Shown piece after piece: positions 1 through 11,318 of a DNA stretch of 64,000 bases. Within the stretch, counting starts at the first letter, position 1. Each line of letters opens with the position of its first letter. Made by a program: the position numbers and the translations under genes. The DNA is taken from the NCBI GenBank assembly GCA_035582835.1, contig JAYKAV010002530.1, forward strand, positions 197,337 to 261,336. The letters are read 5' to 3'. The notes beneath the pieces were generated by a model. It was not told the DNA's origin and did no database searches. It saw only the letters and a list, made by a program, of their open reading frames with translations. The stretch is from Phoebastria nigripes (taxonomy: Eukaryota; Chordata; Aves; Procellariiformes; Diomedeidae).

Positions 1-962
1 ATGCTCTACTCTGCTGGAATGAAGGAAGCCCAGCTGCTTTTAGACAGCAAGACTGAGGAGAGAACCAGATTACACACTGAGAATAATTAGAACAACATGG
101 ATTTAATATCATTATTGCCAGGCATTATTCTAGTCTTTGCATTGCAACTGCTGTGTTCCTGGTTTCCATAAATAACACCAGGTTCAGGGTAACCAGAGAA
201 AACAAATTCAGATTCGGTAACCTAAGTTATTGCTCATGTTCTTCTCCACGTTTTCTATTGCCTCTTCAATATAAACTTTTTCTTTGACCTAGATAATTTC
301 TCATTTGCCTCTTTGAACATAATAATCAACAACAGAAATGTTGAGAATTTTCTCCCTTCTTTTTGGATGACTTTGAGGATCCTTTCATTCATCCTCTTTC
401 CTTATACTTTTCATTGGAATTTCAACAGCCTTGTAGCATGTGTGATACTGCCTTCTGAATGAGGAAAAATAAGAAGCAATGGAGGAAGCATGGGGGAAGG
501 GGAGAGGAAAAAGAGACTGTATGCTTATAAAATCAGAGATGATGTTAGTGGCCCCAGTAACTCTGAAGGTCAGCTCTGTATAAATGTAAAATTCCAGCTT
601 TTCTGAGACGTGACGACGAGTGAAAAATTTGGAAGACTGTAATCTGTGGCATTCACTGATAAGCCATAGGGCTGTGTGCACTGAGTAGTGCAGGTACCTT
701 TTGGAAAACAGAATAATGGACTTTAAGGTGAGTAATGAAGAAGTCCAGAATAGAAAATTGGGACATAACTTTCTAGAAAAAAAATATTTAGCTAGTAAAA
801 AGTTTCCTGGTCATATTGTTGACTTGATGAGATTTTTCCATGGGAAAAAACCCCATGGAAAACTAACCTTATAAAGGCAGTTTCACAGTGGAGATGGTCA
901 CTATGTGTATCGGCACTGCTGAGTCAGACTTATTCATTTATTCCTAAAGCAGACCATACCTG
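1..962. other. Intergenic or intronic sequence, no gene seen
   Basis: A+T-rich sequence with no recognisable exon or transposon. The one structural feature is a perfect 11-bp inverted repeat (834-844 against 852-862, TTTTCCATGGG and its complement) around a 7-base A-rich loop. The short open frame on the minus strand at 385-681 resembles no protein I know and is treated as chance. Confidence 0.6.
834..862. repeat. Perfect 11-bp inverted repeat (hairpin)
   Basis: The left arm TTTTCCATGGG (834-844) pairs exactly with the right arm CCCATGGAAAA (852-862) across the loop AAAAAAC. This is read directly from the sequence. Such a structure could be a cruciform or RNA hairpin, or chance in A+T-rich DNA. 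No known element accounts for it. Confidence 0.75.
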
Positions 963-1485
963 TGTTATAAGGGGCCTCAAACAAGAATGCACCTAAGGAC
1001 ATAACTTTTGCAACTGTGAATGGTACATCCTGGAGGAGTGTAGATAAACCAGCAGACACCAATTAAAACCAAGATAAGGAACTTGAGAACTTTACAAACA
1101 GAGAGATAAGCAAAGACAAGACCATATATGAAAAAGAAGACCCAGAGGTCATGGAAAGGACACTAAAAGAAACCTCTTCAACACCCACTAGAGACCCCCA
1201 GAGACCACCGAAGACCCCCATGGAAGCCCCTCAGAGACCCAAGCCGCATGCGTAGTAACTATGCAAATATGATAATTAGTTCCTGGAAATAGAATGAATG
1301 TGTATAATCATTCTGGGAAATCCAATGTATATGTATGATGTAGGATGATATAAGCTTTGACTGGTGCAACACATGGTATGCACGTTAGGTGGAACGATCC
1401 CCTGTGCATCCAGCACTGTAATAAAGAGAATGCCTGCTTTAATGCTGCACTGGTGTCAAGGTGTTAATTCCCGATTTCGGTGACA
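963..1485 (+). mobile_element. Solo LTR of an avian endogenous retrovirus (family distinct from the other four)
   Basis: A 523-bp segment starts TGTTATAAGG and ends TTTCGGTGACA, giving canonical TG...CA ends. It is flanked on both sides by CCTG (959-962 and 1486-1489), consistent with a 4-bp target-site duplication, although the repeat can be read as ACCTG. Near the 3' end an AATAAA polyadenylation signal (1420-1425) is followed by a T/G-rich stretch, and a TATA-like GATATAAG lies about 75 bp upstream of it, which is normal U3-R-U5 layout. The C/A-rich stretch with repeated AGAGACC units (about 1180-1240) lies inside it. No internal gag, pol or env sequence adjoins, so it is a solo LTR. A 4-bp duplication is typical of the ERV1 class; that assignment is inference. 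Confidence 0.75.
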
Positions 1486-4400
1486 CCTGTGTAGTTTGAT
1501 ATTCCACAGTGGATGAGGAATGTGAGATACTTCCAGTAACTTGCATATGCAAGCCAGTGGCTCTGGAAAGTGTCCATTTCGTGATGCTCTGACTTCTAGC
1601 CCTGCATAAGCTGTCTATGTGTCAGTCAGAACCTCAGTACATGCCTTCTGCAAGGGCTGTGTTTACACTAGTAAGCTGATTTACATCAGGAGCGTGCTTT
1701 TGATATTGATGCCCCAATCTTTATCATTGTCTTGCTTTGGCTTATGTCATAGATTGGTCATGGAGCACAAAACCTGACTTTTAGATGAGCCTACCCAAGG
1801 TGAGCATGTCTCCTGTGTTCCAGCCCTGAATGAGTGCTTGGTTCCTGGGATCAGACTGGGGCTAGTCAGAAGTACATCTTTGGCACATGTACCATCCAAA
1901 TTCTGAGTTGCTCTTACTGGGCTGTAGCTCCTACTTGGCAGCACTACTTGCCAGCGCAGGTGTAGCTTTTGGCACCAAAGCTGTAGGTTACTGACTCCTG
2001 TAGCAACAAATGTGATGATTGCTAGGAGTGAGTTAGATCTGAACAGACAACCTTAATAGTGTCTCTGTCTGACTTGGAGTGCTTGGCCTAATGATCACTT
2101 CACACCTGTTTTTGTAACGTGTGGATGGAAGGTGTTTTTCTCCAAGCTGTGTAATGCTTTGGATTTTTTTTTTTTTAAGTGGCAATGATCTGTTTTTTCA
2201 CTTCTGCTTTCTTTTTACTGTAAATTCCTGATTGCTGAATTGCAGTGTATGTTTCCTTTTGTCCCACAACACTTTTCCTGCTGTTTTTCAGTGTTTCTTT
2301 TGTGCAATTTTAATTGACTACTTCCCTTTTAGTTAGATATATGGCTGTAACTTTGAGGGGAAAAATCCTGGCAATTGTTTTCCCTCCCTAAATATGTGTT
2401 TTGTATCTTTTTAACATTGATACAGTGCTATTAAACTATAGTGGAGAACCTTAGTATCAGCCTAGCTAACATAGGTGAATTTAAGATAGCAATTGTTTGC
2501 TGGTATACTCTCTAATATGCTGGTCAATGGGTAGAATAATCCCCCAAGACCATCTGCTTCTAATCTTTGAGTGAAAATAGAGCTGGGTTTACATATAATT
2601 TGCAGGAGGATAATCCCTGATGGTTGCTGTATTCTGGTAGGGTATCAGCACCAGAAAAAGTCATAAAACCAGCTGAGCTAGCAAGGTTAAGGAAGCAGCT
2701 ACTCTGTATCTATGTAGTAATCCTATGGAAGTGAGACTACTGGGAAATAAAAAACATTTAGGGGGAGGGAATCAAATGGAATAATNTTTTTTGAAAGAAT
2801 ACTTTGACTTAGCAGCCACAGTACTGTGTACTATTTCAATAAATTCTTGCAAGCTAAGCAGGAACTGGTAAAGTTAGTGTAAAATACTGTGTAAGGTTAT
2901 TTTTCATACAAGACCTGTTCCCCAGAATGCTTCAGAGGGTTGAGCAATGTGGTGTTACTCTGGCACTAAACTTTATTAAACTGATGGGGGAGAGGGAAGC
3001 AGAAGGTATTACACAGCAGGGAGGGGGTTTGCAGATGAGATTTTTTTTTTTTTTTTTTTTTTCTTTCTTCTAATGGGAAGGAGAATTGATGAATCAAAGA
3101 GATACTGGGAAATTAATATGGACAGGAGGTGGCAAGGTGCTAAGATTACTCTTCTGTACGTGTGAGAGGCTGGTAAGAGGTAAAAAGGGAAAATGAAGTA
3201 AAGAGGATATTGTGCCTGTGGACGAGGCTGGAGGCAGTGCAAGCAGANACTGCAAAAGCATGTTCTAACTTGAAGTAGAACATTGAATGAATTATTTTAT
3301 TTATAGGGAACCTCTGTTATGAGGGTAATGGTACTAAAGCATTTCTCCTGAGATAATACTGGACCAATGTCTTCAAAGTAGTCTTAAGTGCATGTGCTTT
3401 CTACTTTAGAAAGTAGAGCAAACATGACAAAAAGATGTGCTGCTGTTGAACATCCCATTTTAGTACATAAAAGTTTCTGCTGGTTTTGTTAAATAGTTAC
3501 TTTAAAACAACAAAACCTGAACCTTTCACAACATCTTATTTCATTGTTCTTTTTTTATATGAAACATCCTGATTTTTTTTAACCCTCCTTAGAAACATTG
3601 GAAGATCTTAAACTTTTTAAAGGTTAAACTATGTTTCATTTCCTATTGAGAAAAAATTAATTTGATCTGAAACTATTTTCTTTCTTTTTTTCGGAATTAC
3701 TAAAAAGAGTTCTTTATTGTATGTGATACCCCTTTTTATTTTAGAAAGTCAATGTATGATTGAATTTTGATCTTGAATAACTTCATTCTTTCACCTTGAA
3801 TTTTTNGATAGAGTACCTATATATGATTTTTTTTTTTAAACTTTCCTTGCAATCTTGAGTACTTGTGTGCCATAAATATTTTGAAGTTTTCTTCTTGAAA
3901 GTGGTTGTATTTAGTGCATGGGTTAAATCTGTTTGTGTTCCAGTTTAAATATTTTGCTAAGTTTGGGGAATTTCTGGCTGAAAACCACTATGCTAATAGT
4001 GTCTTCCTTAGCAGGGTATTCAGGATACCATGAAATAACAAAATCCCNCCCAAACACAGTTCTTGTTATATTGGGACTGCTTTTGTATAGTTTTCAAGCA
4101 CCAACTGGTGGATCTTTATATAAAGAACACAAAGATAGCTGCAGCACAATTTTCGACCCTACTGAAACAAATGACTTATGCCTTAGGGCAACGTCTCTAG
4201 TTATGTGTATTTTAAACCTTNCGGTAAGGATATGCATGCTTATGTAAGTAATATTAACTTTCTCTGACACTTTTGTTGCACAAAAGTGAAATCATACNAG
4301 TTCTTGTATCCTTCTGTATGTACCGAGTTGAGAAACATAGCACAACCTATGTTAATGTCTTGTAAATGGTATGGTTTAAGCTTGTCTCATAGGATGTTTG

Positions 4401-7400
4401 AAAGGCCATACATGCTCACAGCTCCACTAGATTTTGATATGNTTTTCTACCCTCATAAATATTTACAGCCATCCATGCTTGAGCAGCTGAGAAAAGTCTT
4501 TCCAAGCAAGCCTTTTGGCCTTATCAATGCAACCTGATAGAAATTCCCTTCTGCAGCGTTAAAGGCAGAGAAAACTCCCGGAGTGCNGACTGCGGAGGTC
4601 TGAGTCTTAGCTACCTGCATCAGCAGCAAACTCGCTCTCCTGTGACATGGGGTCAACATTCGTAACGGTCTGAACGAACTAAATGCTTACAGAACAAAAA
4701 TCTTCTCTGATCTGTGTCCTGCCATTCATTGTTGAATCTTTAAGGATGTAAAACTGCGAAGATGTACCAATACCACGAATCGGAATAGCAGATCTTTCAG
4801 ATCTTTACTGTGCTTACTCCTCTTCATCTGTGGAACAGTATAGCCTGCTGCTTTCCCATGTGCTTTATCCCATGCTGGTGAGAAAATATGGGGGTGCTTA
4901 TGGAAACTGTAATATGAAAAAAAAAACAAACTTGCTTTCTGTTTTGGGGAACATAGTGAATGGCTGGGAAATCCAGAACTGTAACAGTGAGAAAGCAGTA
5001 GAAGTTCCCTTGTAATAAATTAAGGGAAACTAAGGAGAGGAACTTAGTTTTGGACAGCATACAGTACTTGCAGGATAGTGTTTGAAGGATATCTAGCCTT
5101 TTTTAGGGTTTTAAGAATATCCGATTATTGTAAGCTCTGTACGTAATAGTAAAGGTGGCATAAGCTCCCAAGGGCGCTCACTCCAAGGAAATGAGACTGT
5201 GTGAGAATATGGGCAGAGGACTCCTGTAACTCCTAGCTCTTTTTCCTTTTCATAATCAGGACCCAATATCTGTTGGAAGTCAATGAGTTTTGAACGCGTT
5301 TCTGTTTGCAGTAACTTGAACTGAGTTTTCTCTGATTAAATGTGTTGTTCAGATGTGGTAGATACCCTCTGGGTGCCCGAGCGCTGGTGAGAGGAGTAGA
5401 GGTACGAGCAGCTGGAGACATTAGGCTAGCTGCAGGTTTTGCAGATGTGGGAAAAGAGACCGCATGTAAGCGCCCTCCCCTCTGGCAGGCTGTCAGGATC
5501 CATTTGGCAAGCTGATGCTCTGCCCGAGTGAGGGCTCAGCCTGCCCTGGAGAGCCTGGCTGAGGCAGGTGCCTGTGCACTTGCAGCAGTTTGGGCTCTGG
5601 GCTTTGCTGTCCTGGGAAGGAGGGGTCTGCTGGAAGCTGATAAATTGCTATGACAAAGAGGTTCTTGTTCCTGGTGGCGATGTTATGTAGGAACAACACT
5701 GTAAAGGACTGATTTAAGTGTGTATTCAGCACAGCTGGTATTGCATCACAGGGGTTTTTCTAAAGTACTTATGGGAGAGAATGTGTTCATGCCTCTCGCC
5801 ATTTTTCTTAATGCAGTTAGGAATAAATCTTTGAAATAAGCGCCAGTTACTTAAGCTGTTTACTCCAGTTAGGTTCACTTCAAACCTGCTATGCCTCGGT
5901 TATATGACTGAACTATTTTAACCCTGCAGAGAGGTATAATATTACGCGTATATAACGTGGTGGTTGTGATACAGGAGACCTGAAGATGGAAACTGCCAAT
6001 CAGTACTGAAATCATCACTGTATGGGGTGTGACTTACGCCGTCCACATGTGTCTAGCTCAAAGTTTTAGCATCTGGCCTAAGCTGTAGTGCTATCCCTGC
6101 TCCTGTTCCTATAGAGGCAAGGTAGGGAAAAGATTACTTCTGTCAAATGATTCATACTACCTAGATTTTTTTACATGCTTAACTTTAGGGTATGGTGAAT
6201 CATATTTTTGGCAGTGGATACTTCCAGAAATTGATTACTTAAAGTACCTTTGAAAATTTAGCTGTCTAGCCTAATGAAGTTAAATGAGTTGGATTTTAAA
6301 TTGATTTTTATATGCAGGCCAACTAGTGTCCTGCAACTGGTTTCTTAAAGATGTAAACATAAATGTCTAGTATGGCATCCATTAACGTTTTGGTGTTAAT
6401 CGCCCCCTTTCTTTCTAAAATACATCACAAAAATAATTTTTAAATTAATTTGCTAATTTTCACTGGATGATTTCAAAAGCCAAAACAAATCAGAAAAGTT
6501 GAAAAAAGATAAAAGAATTCCAGTCTCTAAGTCTATCTACTCCTAACTGTGGCCTAGACAACTGAAGAAAAACAAGGAAAAAATTTTGATCTTAGTAAAT
6601 GCTGCTTCTGTAGTATACTTAAATATTACTGAAAGGGTAATCTTATGGTTAAAAATAAAACAAAAGAGGAAAAAAAAATAAAACAAGTTTCTGTGAGCTA
6701 TGGATGTTTTACATTTGGAAATTGGGTACTTTTTATTCAAGTTATCATTAGACAATATTGGCTACAGAACACTTTTTGTATTTTTTTACAAATAATCTTG
6801 CAGCATCTTGTGGCATATGACCAGACAAAATAATAAGACTTCCATTTGGAGTAAAATCTCTCTTAGACAACACTTGTTGGCATAAATTCTGCTTTGGATT
6901 TAGCCAAGTGAATGATGTGGCTGTAATCATTTTGCTTGCTTAAGCATGTGTGGTGTAAAAATAGTGATTATAACGTAGATTGTCATGTTGATGGAAAAGG
7001 ATGTGCTAGCTCAGGGTGTCCNTTGCTGCCATCTGTGGAGAAGACTGCACAGTTTCTCAGCTGCATGTGTTGAGGGATATACTGTTAGTTGAGATTTTTC
7101 CAACAGATTTAATGTTTAGGACCTTTACCAATGTTCAGGGAAGTCTGAACTCTGTCCCTATCATTTTGATGTATCAAATGGCCAGGAGCCATCAGCTTTG
7201 TACATTTAAATGGCATGGGGGAATGGAAAGTTTATGGGTCTACTAATATATAATAGCATGGCAATGGGATTAGCGTTGATCACTCTGTTCAGGAGAGAAG
7301 CTTGATTGAGGGAGATGCCTGGTAATATTACGTTATGTTTCTGTGTAATCCACTCTGTAATAGTTGCTGTCAGGTTTGACTTTGGACGTTAATCACAGTT

Positions 7401-7522
7401 TGTCCTCCACACGTACTCAGCCGGGGTTGAACACCGTTAACCTTCCCTGTGTAGGTATCTGTGATTCAATATCAAATCCTAGTCATAGTTTGTCCCCCTC
7501 TGTATCAGCAGTCAGGCTACAT
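1486..7522. other. Six kilobases without a recognised gene
   Basis: No exon, RNA gene or transposon could be supported. A T22 run lies at 3041-3062. Eight ambiguous bases lie between 2786 and 4587, six of them within 3806-4587. Composition rises in G+C at about 5340-5660 without a recognisable domain or CpG island. Short open frames here (for example plus strand 3933-4247 and 4286-4537) contain ambiguous bases and resemble no known protein. This could be intron or intergenic DNA. Confidence 0.55.
3041..3062. repeat. Poly-T run (T22)
   Basis: Twenty-two consecutive T, followed by a short CTTTCTTC extension. On the minus strand this would be a poly-A tract preceded by sequence I cannot assign to a retroposed gene. 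It is best treated as a simple repeat and is prone to length errors. Confidence 0.85.
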
Positions 7523-7680
7523 TAGACTATCTTCAATCACAGCTAAGTGGAGCTGGAAAGGACCTCTATTCCATACCCATTTTCAAACACTTTTCCAGCT
7601 CTTAACCTTGTCCTAGATTTGTCTAGCTCTCCTGAGAATATATTGTTCATCCAGGAACATCATCTTATACACAAATGTTC
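7523..7680 (-). mobile_element. Possible decayed CR1 LINE 3' fragment
   Basis: GAGCTGGAAAGGACCTCT near 7550 resembles the conserved GTTGGAAAAGACCTCT block found just inside the 3' terminus of avian CR1 elements read on the reverse strand (compare 63775-63792). The following 100 bases keep a CR1-like C/T-rich character but do not match clearly, and the terminal AGAATCAT repeats are not visible. It may be an old, eroded copy or a chance match. Confidence 0.3.
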
Positions 7681-8036
7681 CTCATAGCACCTCGTAGGTG
7701 CTATACCTATCTTAAGTGAATGGCAAATGAGGCTCTCGCTCTGAAGGGTTATTTTTCTATATATTAACTTACTGCTGATCAATAATCTGAGAATTTGACA
7801 TATTGATAATTTTTTTTAATGAGAAACCAGTTTATTTCTAAAAGCAGTCACGTTCNTTGTAACTTGCTCTAATAATCAATTCTAATCAGATCCAATAACT
7901 ACATCTGACACCTCTTCTATCATGTCCAACATATCTTCATCACAATTTTGCATTCACATGAAGATCGTTCCCCAGGATTTAAGTTAGTTACTTTGTGGCT
8001 CGGTATGCGAGGCTGTGTTCTTCTGTTTTTTGTTGT

Positions 8037-8115
8037 GTGTGGGTTTTGGGGGGTTTTTTGTTCTTCTGTTTTTTGTGGGGTGGGGGTTTTTTGTGGTTTG
8101 GTTAGTTTTGTTTTA
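8037..8115 (+). repeat. G/T-rich low-complexity tract
   Basis: The plus strand carries almost only G and T, with runs such as GGGTTTTGGGGGG and GGGGTGGGGG separated by T-rich spacers. Strand asymmetry is strong. The G-runs could allow a quadruplex on the plus strand. The tract ends in a T/G-rich stretch near 8115. Confidence 0.75.
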
Positions 8116-8189
8116 GAAAGCCATCTGGAATGTTTGTTTCGATTCAGTTTGCTTAATGAAAAGGATTTTCTGGAGCAAAGTTCTGAATG

Positions 8190-8480
8190 ATCCTTCCCAT
8201 CCCTCCCCCGCCCTGCCTCTTTGTCATGAGGAGCACTGCTGTTAGTAGTCCATTAAATATTAATGACTCTTGTTGCAATTTCTCTCTAATGTGCTTTATT
8301 TTGGTACCAGTCCAAGCTGTGGAAATGAAAACCCCCTCGGGACCTTATGTAGAATGTAATTTGCTCTGCAGTTTTGGCTGTAAACATGATAATAAATTAG
8401 AGGATGGTAATGAATGTTCATTGAAGCGCACAAGGTTTCTTTCTTCACCCATGTCTGCCTATTGGTTTCCCTCCAAATTG
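8190..8480. promoter_or_regulatory. Possible conserved non-coding element, TAAT-rich
   Basis: The block contains many homeodomain-type core sites (ATTAATGA near 8258, further TAAT/ATTA cores and AATAAATTA near 8390), plus a FOX-like TGTAAACA near 8379. It lacks repeats and has no frame that resembles a protein. Its look, dense motifs in non-repetitive moderately A+T-rich DNA, is that of vertebrate developmental enhancers. This is an impression from sequence style only; conservation cannot be measured here. Confidence 0.25.
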
Positions 8481-8622
8481 TACCTGGTAAGAGATGTGCA
8501 TGGATGTTGACAGCCCCAGTGGCTTGATAGGTTCACTGTGTTAGTGATGTTTTTGCCCTGGAAAAATATTTACTAAAAAGGGGCCAAAAGTGTCTTGTCC
8601 TTGGAAAATTCATTGGAGGAAG

Positions 8623-8640
8623 AAAAAAAAAAAAAAAAAA
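8623..8640. repeat. Poly-A run (A18)
   Basis: Eighteen consecutive A follow a GGAGGAAG purine stretch. There is no AATAAA signal close upstream and no recognisable gene-derived sequence, so it is a simple repeat and not the tail of a processed pseudogene. Confidence 0.8.
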
Positions 8641-10812
8641 TCCCTTGTCTTCCAGTCTGTTTAATGTGGGTTAATAAGTTTGGGGTCGTAAGTTGTGTGT
8701 GGATGCAGCTCTACTGCCTTAGTTATCCTTGTATTGGGATTCAGGTCAGCTCCTTCGTTGCAGTGAGAGGTGGTTTGGCAATCTCCTCAGGCTGTTCTGT
8801 CAAGTCCTACTGCTCAGCAGGATTAGGCCAGGTCAGTTGATAAAATTCAGTTCATAGCAAAAAAAGTTTTTAGTAGCAACAGTACATTTTGGTGCAGTTT
8901 CATCCTTTACAAGAAAACTTGCTCTACTTTTCAGTAGTAATTCTCCCTTTATTCCTTTACAATAGTAATTCTCTTTTGGACTATTNTTTGGAAACTTGTT
9001 ATTGTATGTGGGAAGGATGAGAAACGGTTTGTAACATTTGAGTTACTTAATTTGTGGAGTTGTCATAAGAGATTGTTAAATTCTAACTACTTCTAAATTA
9101 AAAAAAAAAAAAGTTGAGTAAACTGGCCACCTAATTATCTCTCTTTCAGTATATAACTATAGAATATACACTAAGTATCAAGCATGGTAAATACACTACA
9201 CAGGCTTCGGATGAGGAAAGCTTCAGTTTAGGAAAACTCATCTTGTAAATGGTCTGAAGCTTTTCCTCTCTACCCGACAGCACTGAGAAACCCTTATGAA
9301 TCAGTTACCAGTTTCTTTAGCAGTCAGTACCTAATGCTTCTGCTTTCAGGTAGAAATTGTATGAACTTTATCTATAAACCTGTTCGGTTAAGTAAAAAGT
9401 TTTAATGGAGACCTATTGTTTCTACTTTCATCTTTGTCAGCAGCTTTGAGAGGAATACAAAGTCTGCGTTTTCATAGTCTATTGGGTAGTTTATTGGCTT
9501 GGGATTTCTGAGAGAATCCAAGCAATCTGTGCTCTGATTGAGACAAAGCAGCGCTTTCTGTTTGGATCTGTCACAGCCTGACCATGGACTTTAACATCTG
9601 TCAGGCGATAGAGTGTATATTTTTTCCTTCTGCTGGAGCATTTTGGAGCACAAATAAAGATGAATGTTTTTCCATCCAGAATAAGTTNTTTCTTAACTCT
9701 TTCTGCTCACTTGATTCTTTGTCATTCAGTTTGATGCTTTTTGTTGCTGTTTGTGTTTCTTCGTCAAGAAGTTGAAACTTTATCAGGAATTAATATTTCT
9801 GCTTTAAAACAGTTCTAGTGTGGAGAATATACATGTCTCGGAATCACAGTGCTGCAGTGGGAATGGTTAGGAAAACCAATAGATCAGTTTCAACCTTGGA
9901 AACAGCACTTCCTTTAATTGATGTTCATTAACAATACACATTGCCAATGGCTACCTCTTAATCATTATCACTACATATTCATGCAGTTAGTCCATAACAA
10001 TCTATCCCAATTCAGCTGTGAGCATGCAGTCCCATAGAGGTAATGCCACTGTGTTGGCACTGATAGCTGCACGTCCTTGATGGCCCTATTTGAAGGTGGA
10101 GGTGATCTTGCTTAGGTGGTCTTTTGAAGGAGGGAAGGTCAAATGGAAGCCAGTGTCGTGTTGTCTTTCATCCCATCCTTTCTTGTTCATTATAGGTATC
10201 TTATCTTCCTCTTCCCAAAATAAGAGTGTGATCTCGTTTGCTAGTTTCACCAAGCATCTTTCCTGTTTGTATGGTGAATCCAAAATAGTCCAGCAGAACG
10301 TCTTTCCTATGTTTGACATCCTTTGCTACCTTGTAGATTTTACTACTTGCACGTCTTACTCTATCCCATTTGTGCAACTCCATCATAATTCTCTATTTGC
10401 CCCTTTGCAATTCATGTTATTTATGTTTAGCTGGGTTAGAAATGCTTGTTGCTGGTTATGCGATTAGTGGTGTAACAATGTCACACGGTATTTGTCTGCT
10501 CTTGCTGGTTGTGCTATTTTAGTTTGCTTATGCCTGTGCTTAAGGCGTGTGAATATTAATTATGTCTTGCTGAGTATGATTTTACTTTGAGTGCAACAGG
10601 TCTCTGCTTCAGAAGCACCGATGGTTCTCTGCTGGTGCTGGCGAAAACAGTCTTCTGAAGCGCTTANGGTTCTTTGTCACACAGATGTCAAAGTTGCTCA
10701 TTTATTCTTCTGTCTCACTTGGTGGTGTAAAAGATCTGGCAGAGTGTTGTGGGATCCCTCATTTGGTATGTTGACTCATATTTAGGACCTGACTGTCAGA
10801 AATACTCAAGAT
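8641..10812. other. Two kilobases without a recognised gene
   Basis: No exon or clear transposon is visible. Frames are open on both strands around 10086-10467 (125 codons plus, 61 and 77 codons minus), but none resembles a protein I know. The sequence from about 9840 to 10480 has a mixed character that might be a very old retroelement. That cannot be settled without a repeat library. Confidence 0.5.
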
Positions 10813-10858
10813 GCCTTCATTAGGGGAGTACTATCGCCTTCATTAGGGGAGTACTATC
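10813..10858. repeat. Perfect 23-bp tandem duplication
   Basis: A 23-base unit starting GCCTTCATTAGGGG and ending TACTATC occurs twice without a mismatch (10813-10835 and 10836-10858), with the first three bases of a third copy after it. Perfect identity in otherwise unique DNA points to a recent duplication, a variable repeat, or an assembly join artefact. Confidence 0.95.
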
Positions 10859-11224
10859 GCCGCCTTTAAAAATCATTTGATAAAGTTTTTTTATGTATGA
10901 TGACATAGTCAAGTAACTCATGTTGCCATCCCTTCTCTCACCAGTAGCTTATTTAAGTGGTCACTGCTGCTATCATATGGGTTACTGACCTGTTAACATC
11001 CAAAATTATGTGAAATATGAACAATATCATCCTACGGTTTCTGAAATGGAGATTCCCCAACAGCAATGGCAAATGCAATATGTCTGGGTTAAACTTGACT
11101 TTCAACCCCACAGGACAGCAACTTCAATGACTCCTCCCTTCTTGAAATACACCCACTATTAGTAATTCTGTGCATCAGCCTGTAACAGCTCTGGAGGAAT
11201 TGCTTCAGCGTCACCTCGTCAGCT

Positions 11225-11313
11225 ACTTTGTTCACTTCGTTAAGTAGGAATAAACTTTGTTATACTGGATTAAAACTGAGTGCCAGTGTTTTCTGGCTAT
11301 TGTAATGTCACTA
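11225..11313 (+). mobile_element. Possible 3' end of an older LTR
   Basis: An AATAAA signal near 11250 is followed by a TTGTTATACTGG stretch, then GAGTGCCAGTGTTTTCTGG and a CA-ending ATGTCA (11305-11310). The order of polyadenylation signal, T/G-rich stretch and CA end is like an R-U5 terminus. The corresponding 5' TG end could not be placed. Solo LTR 1 is inserted only a few bases beyond, which would make this a target into which the younger element landed. It could equally be unique sequence. Confidence 0.3.
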
Positions 11314-11318
11314 GCTGG

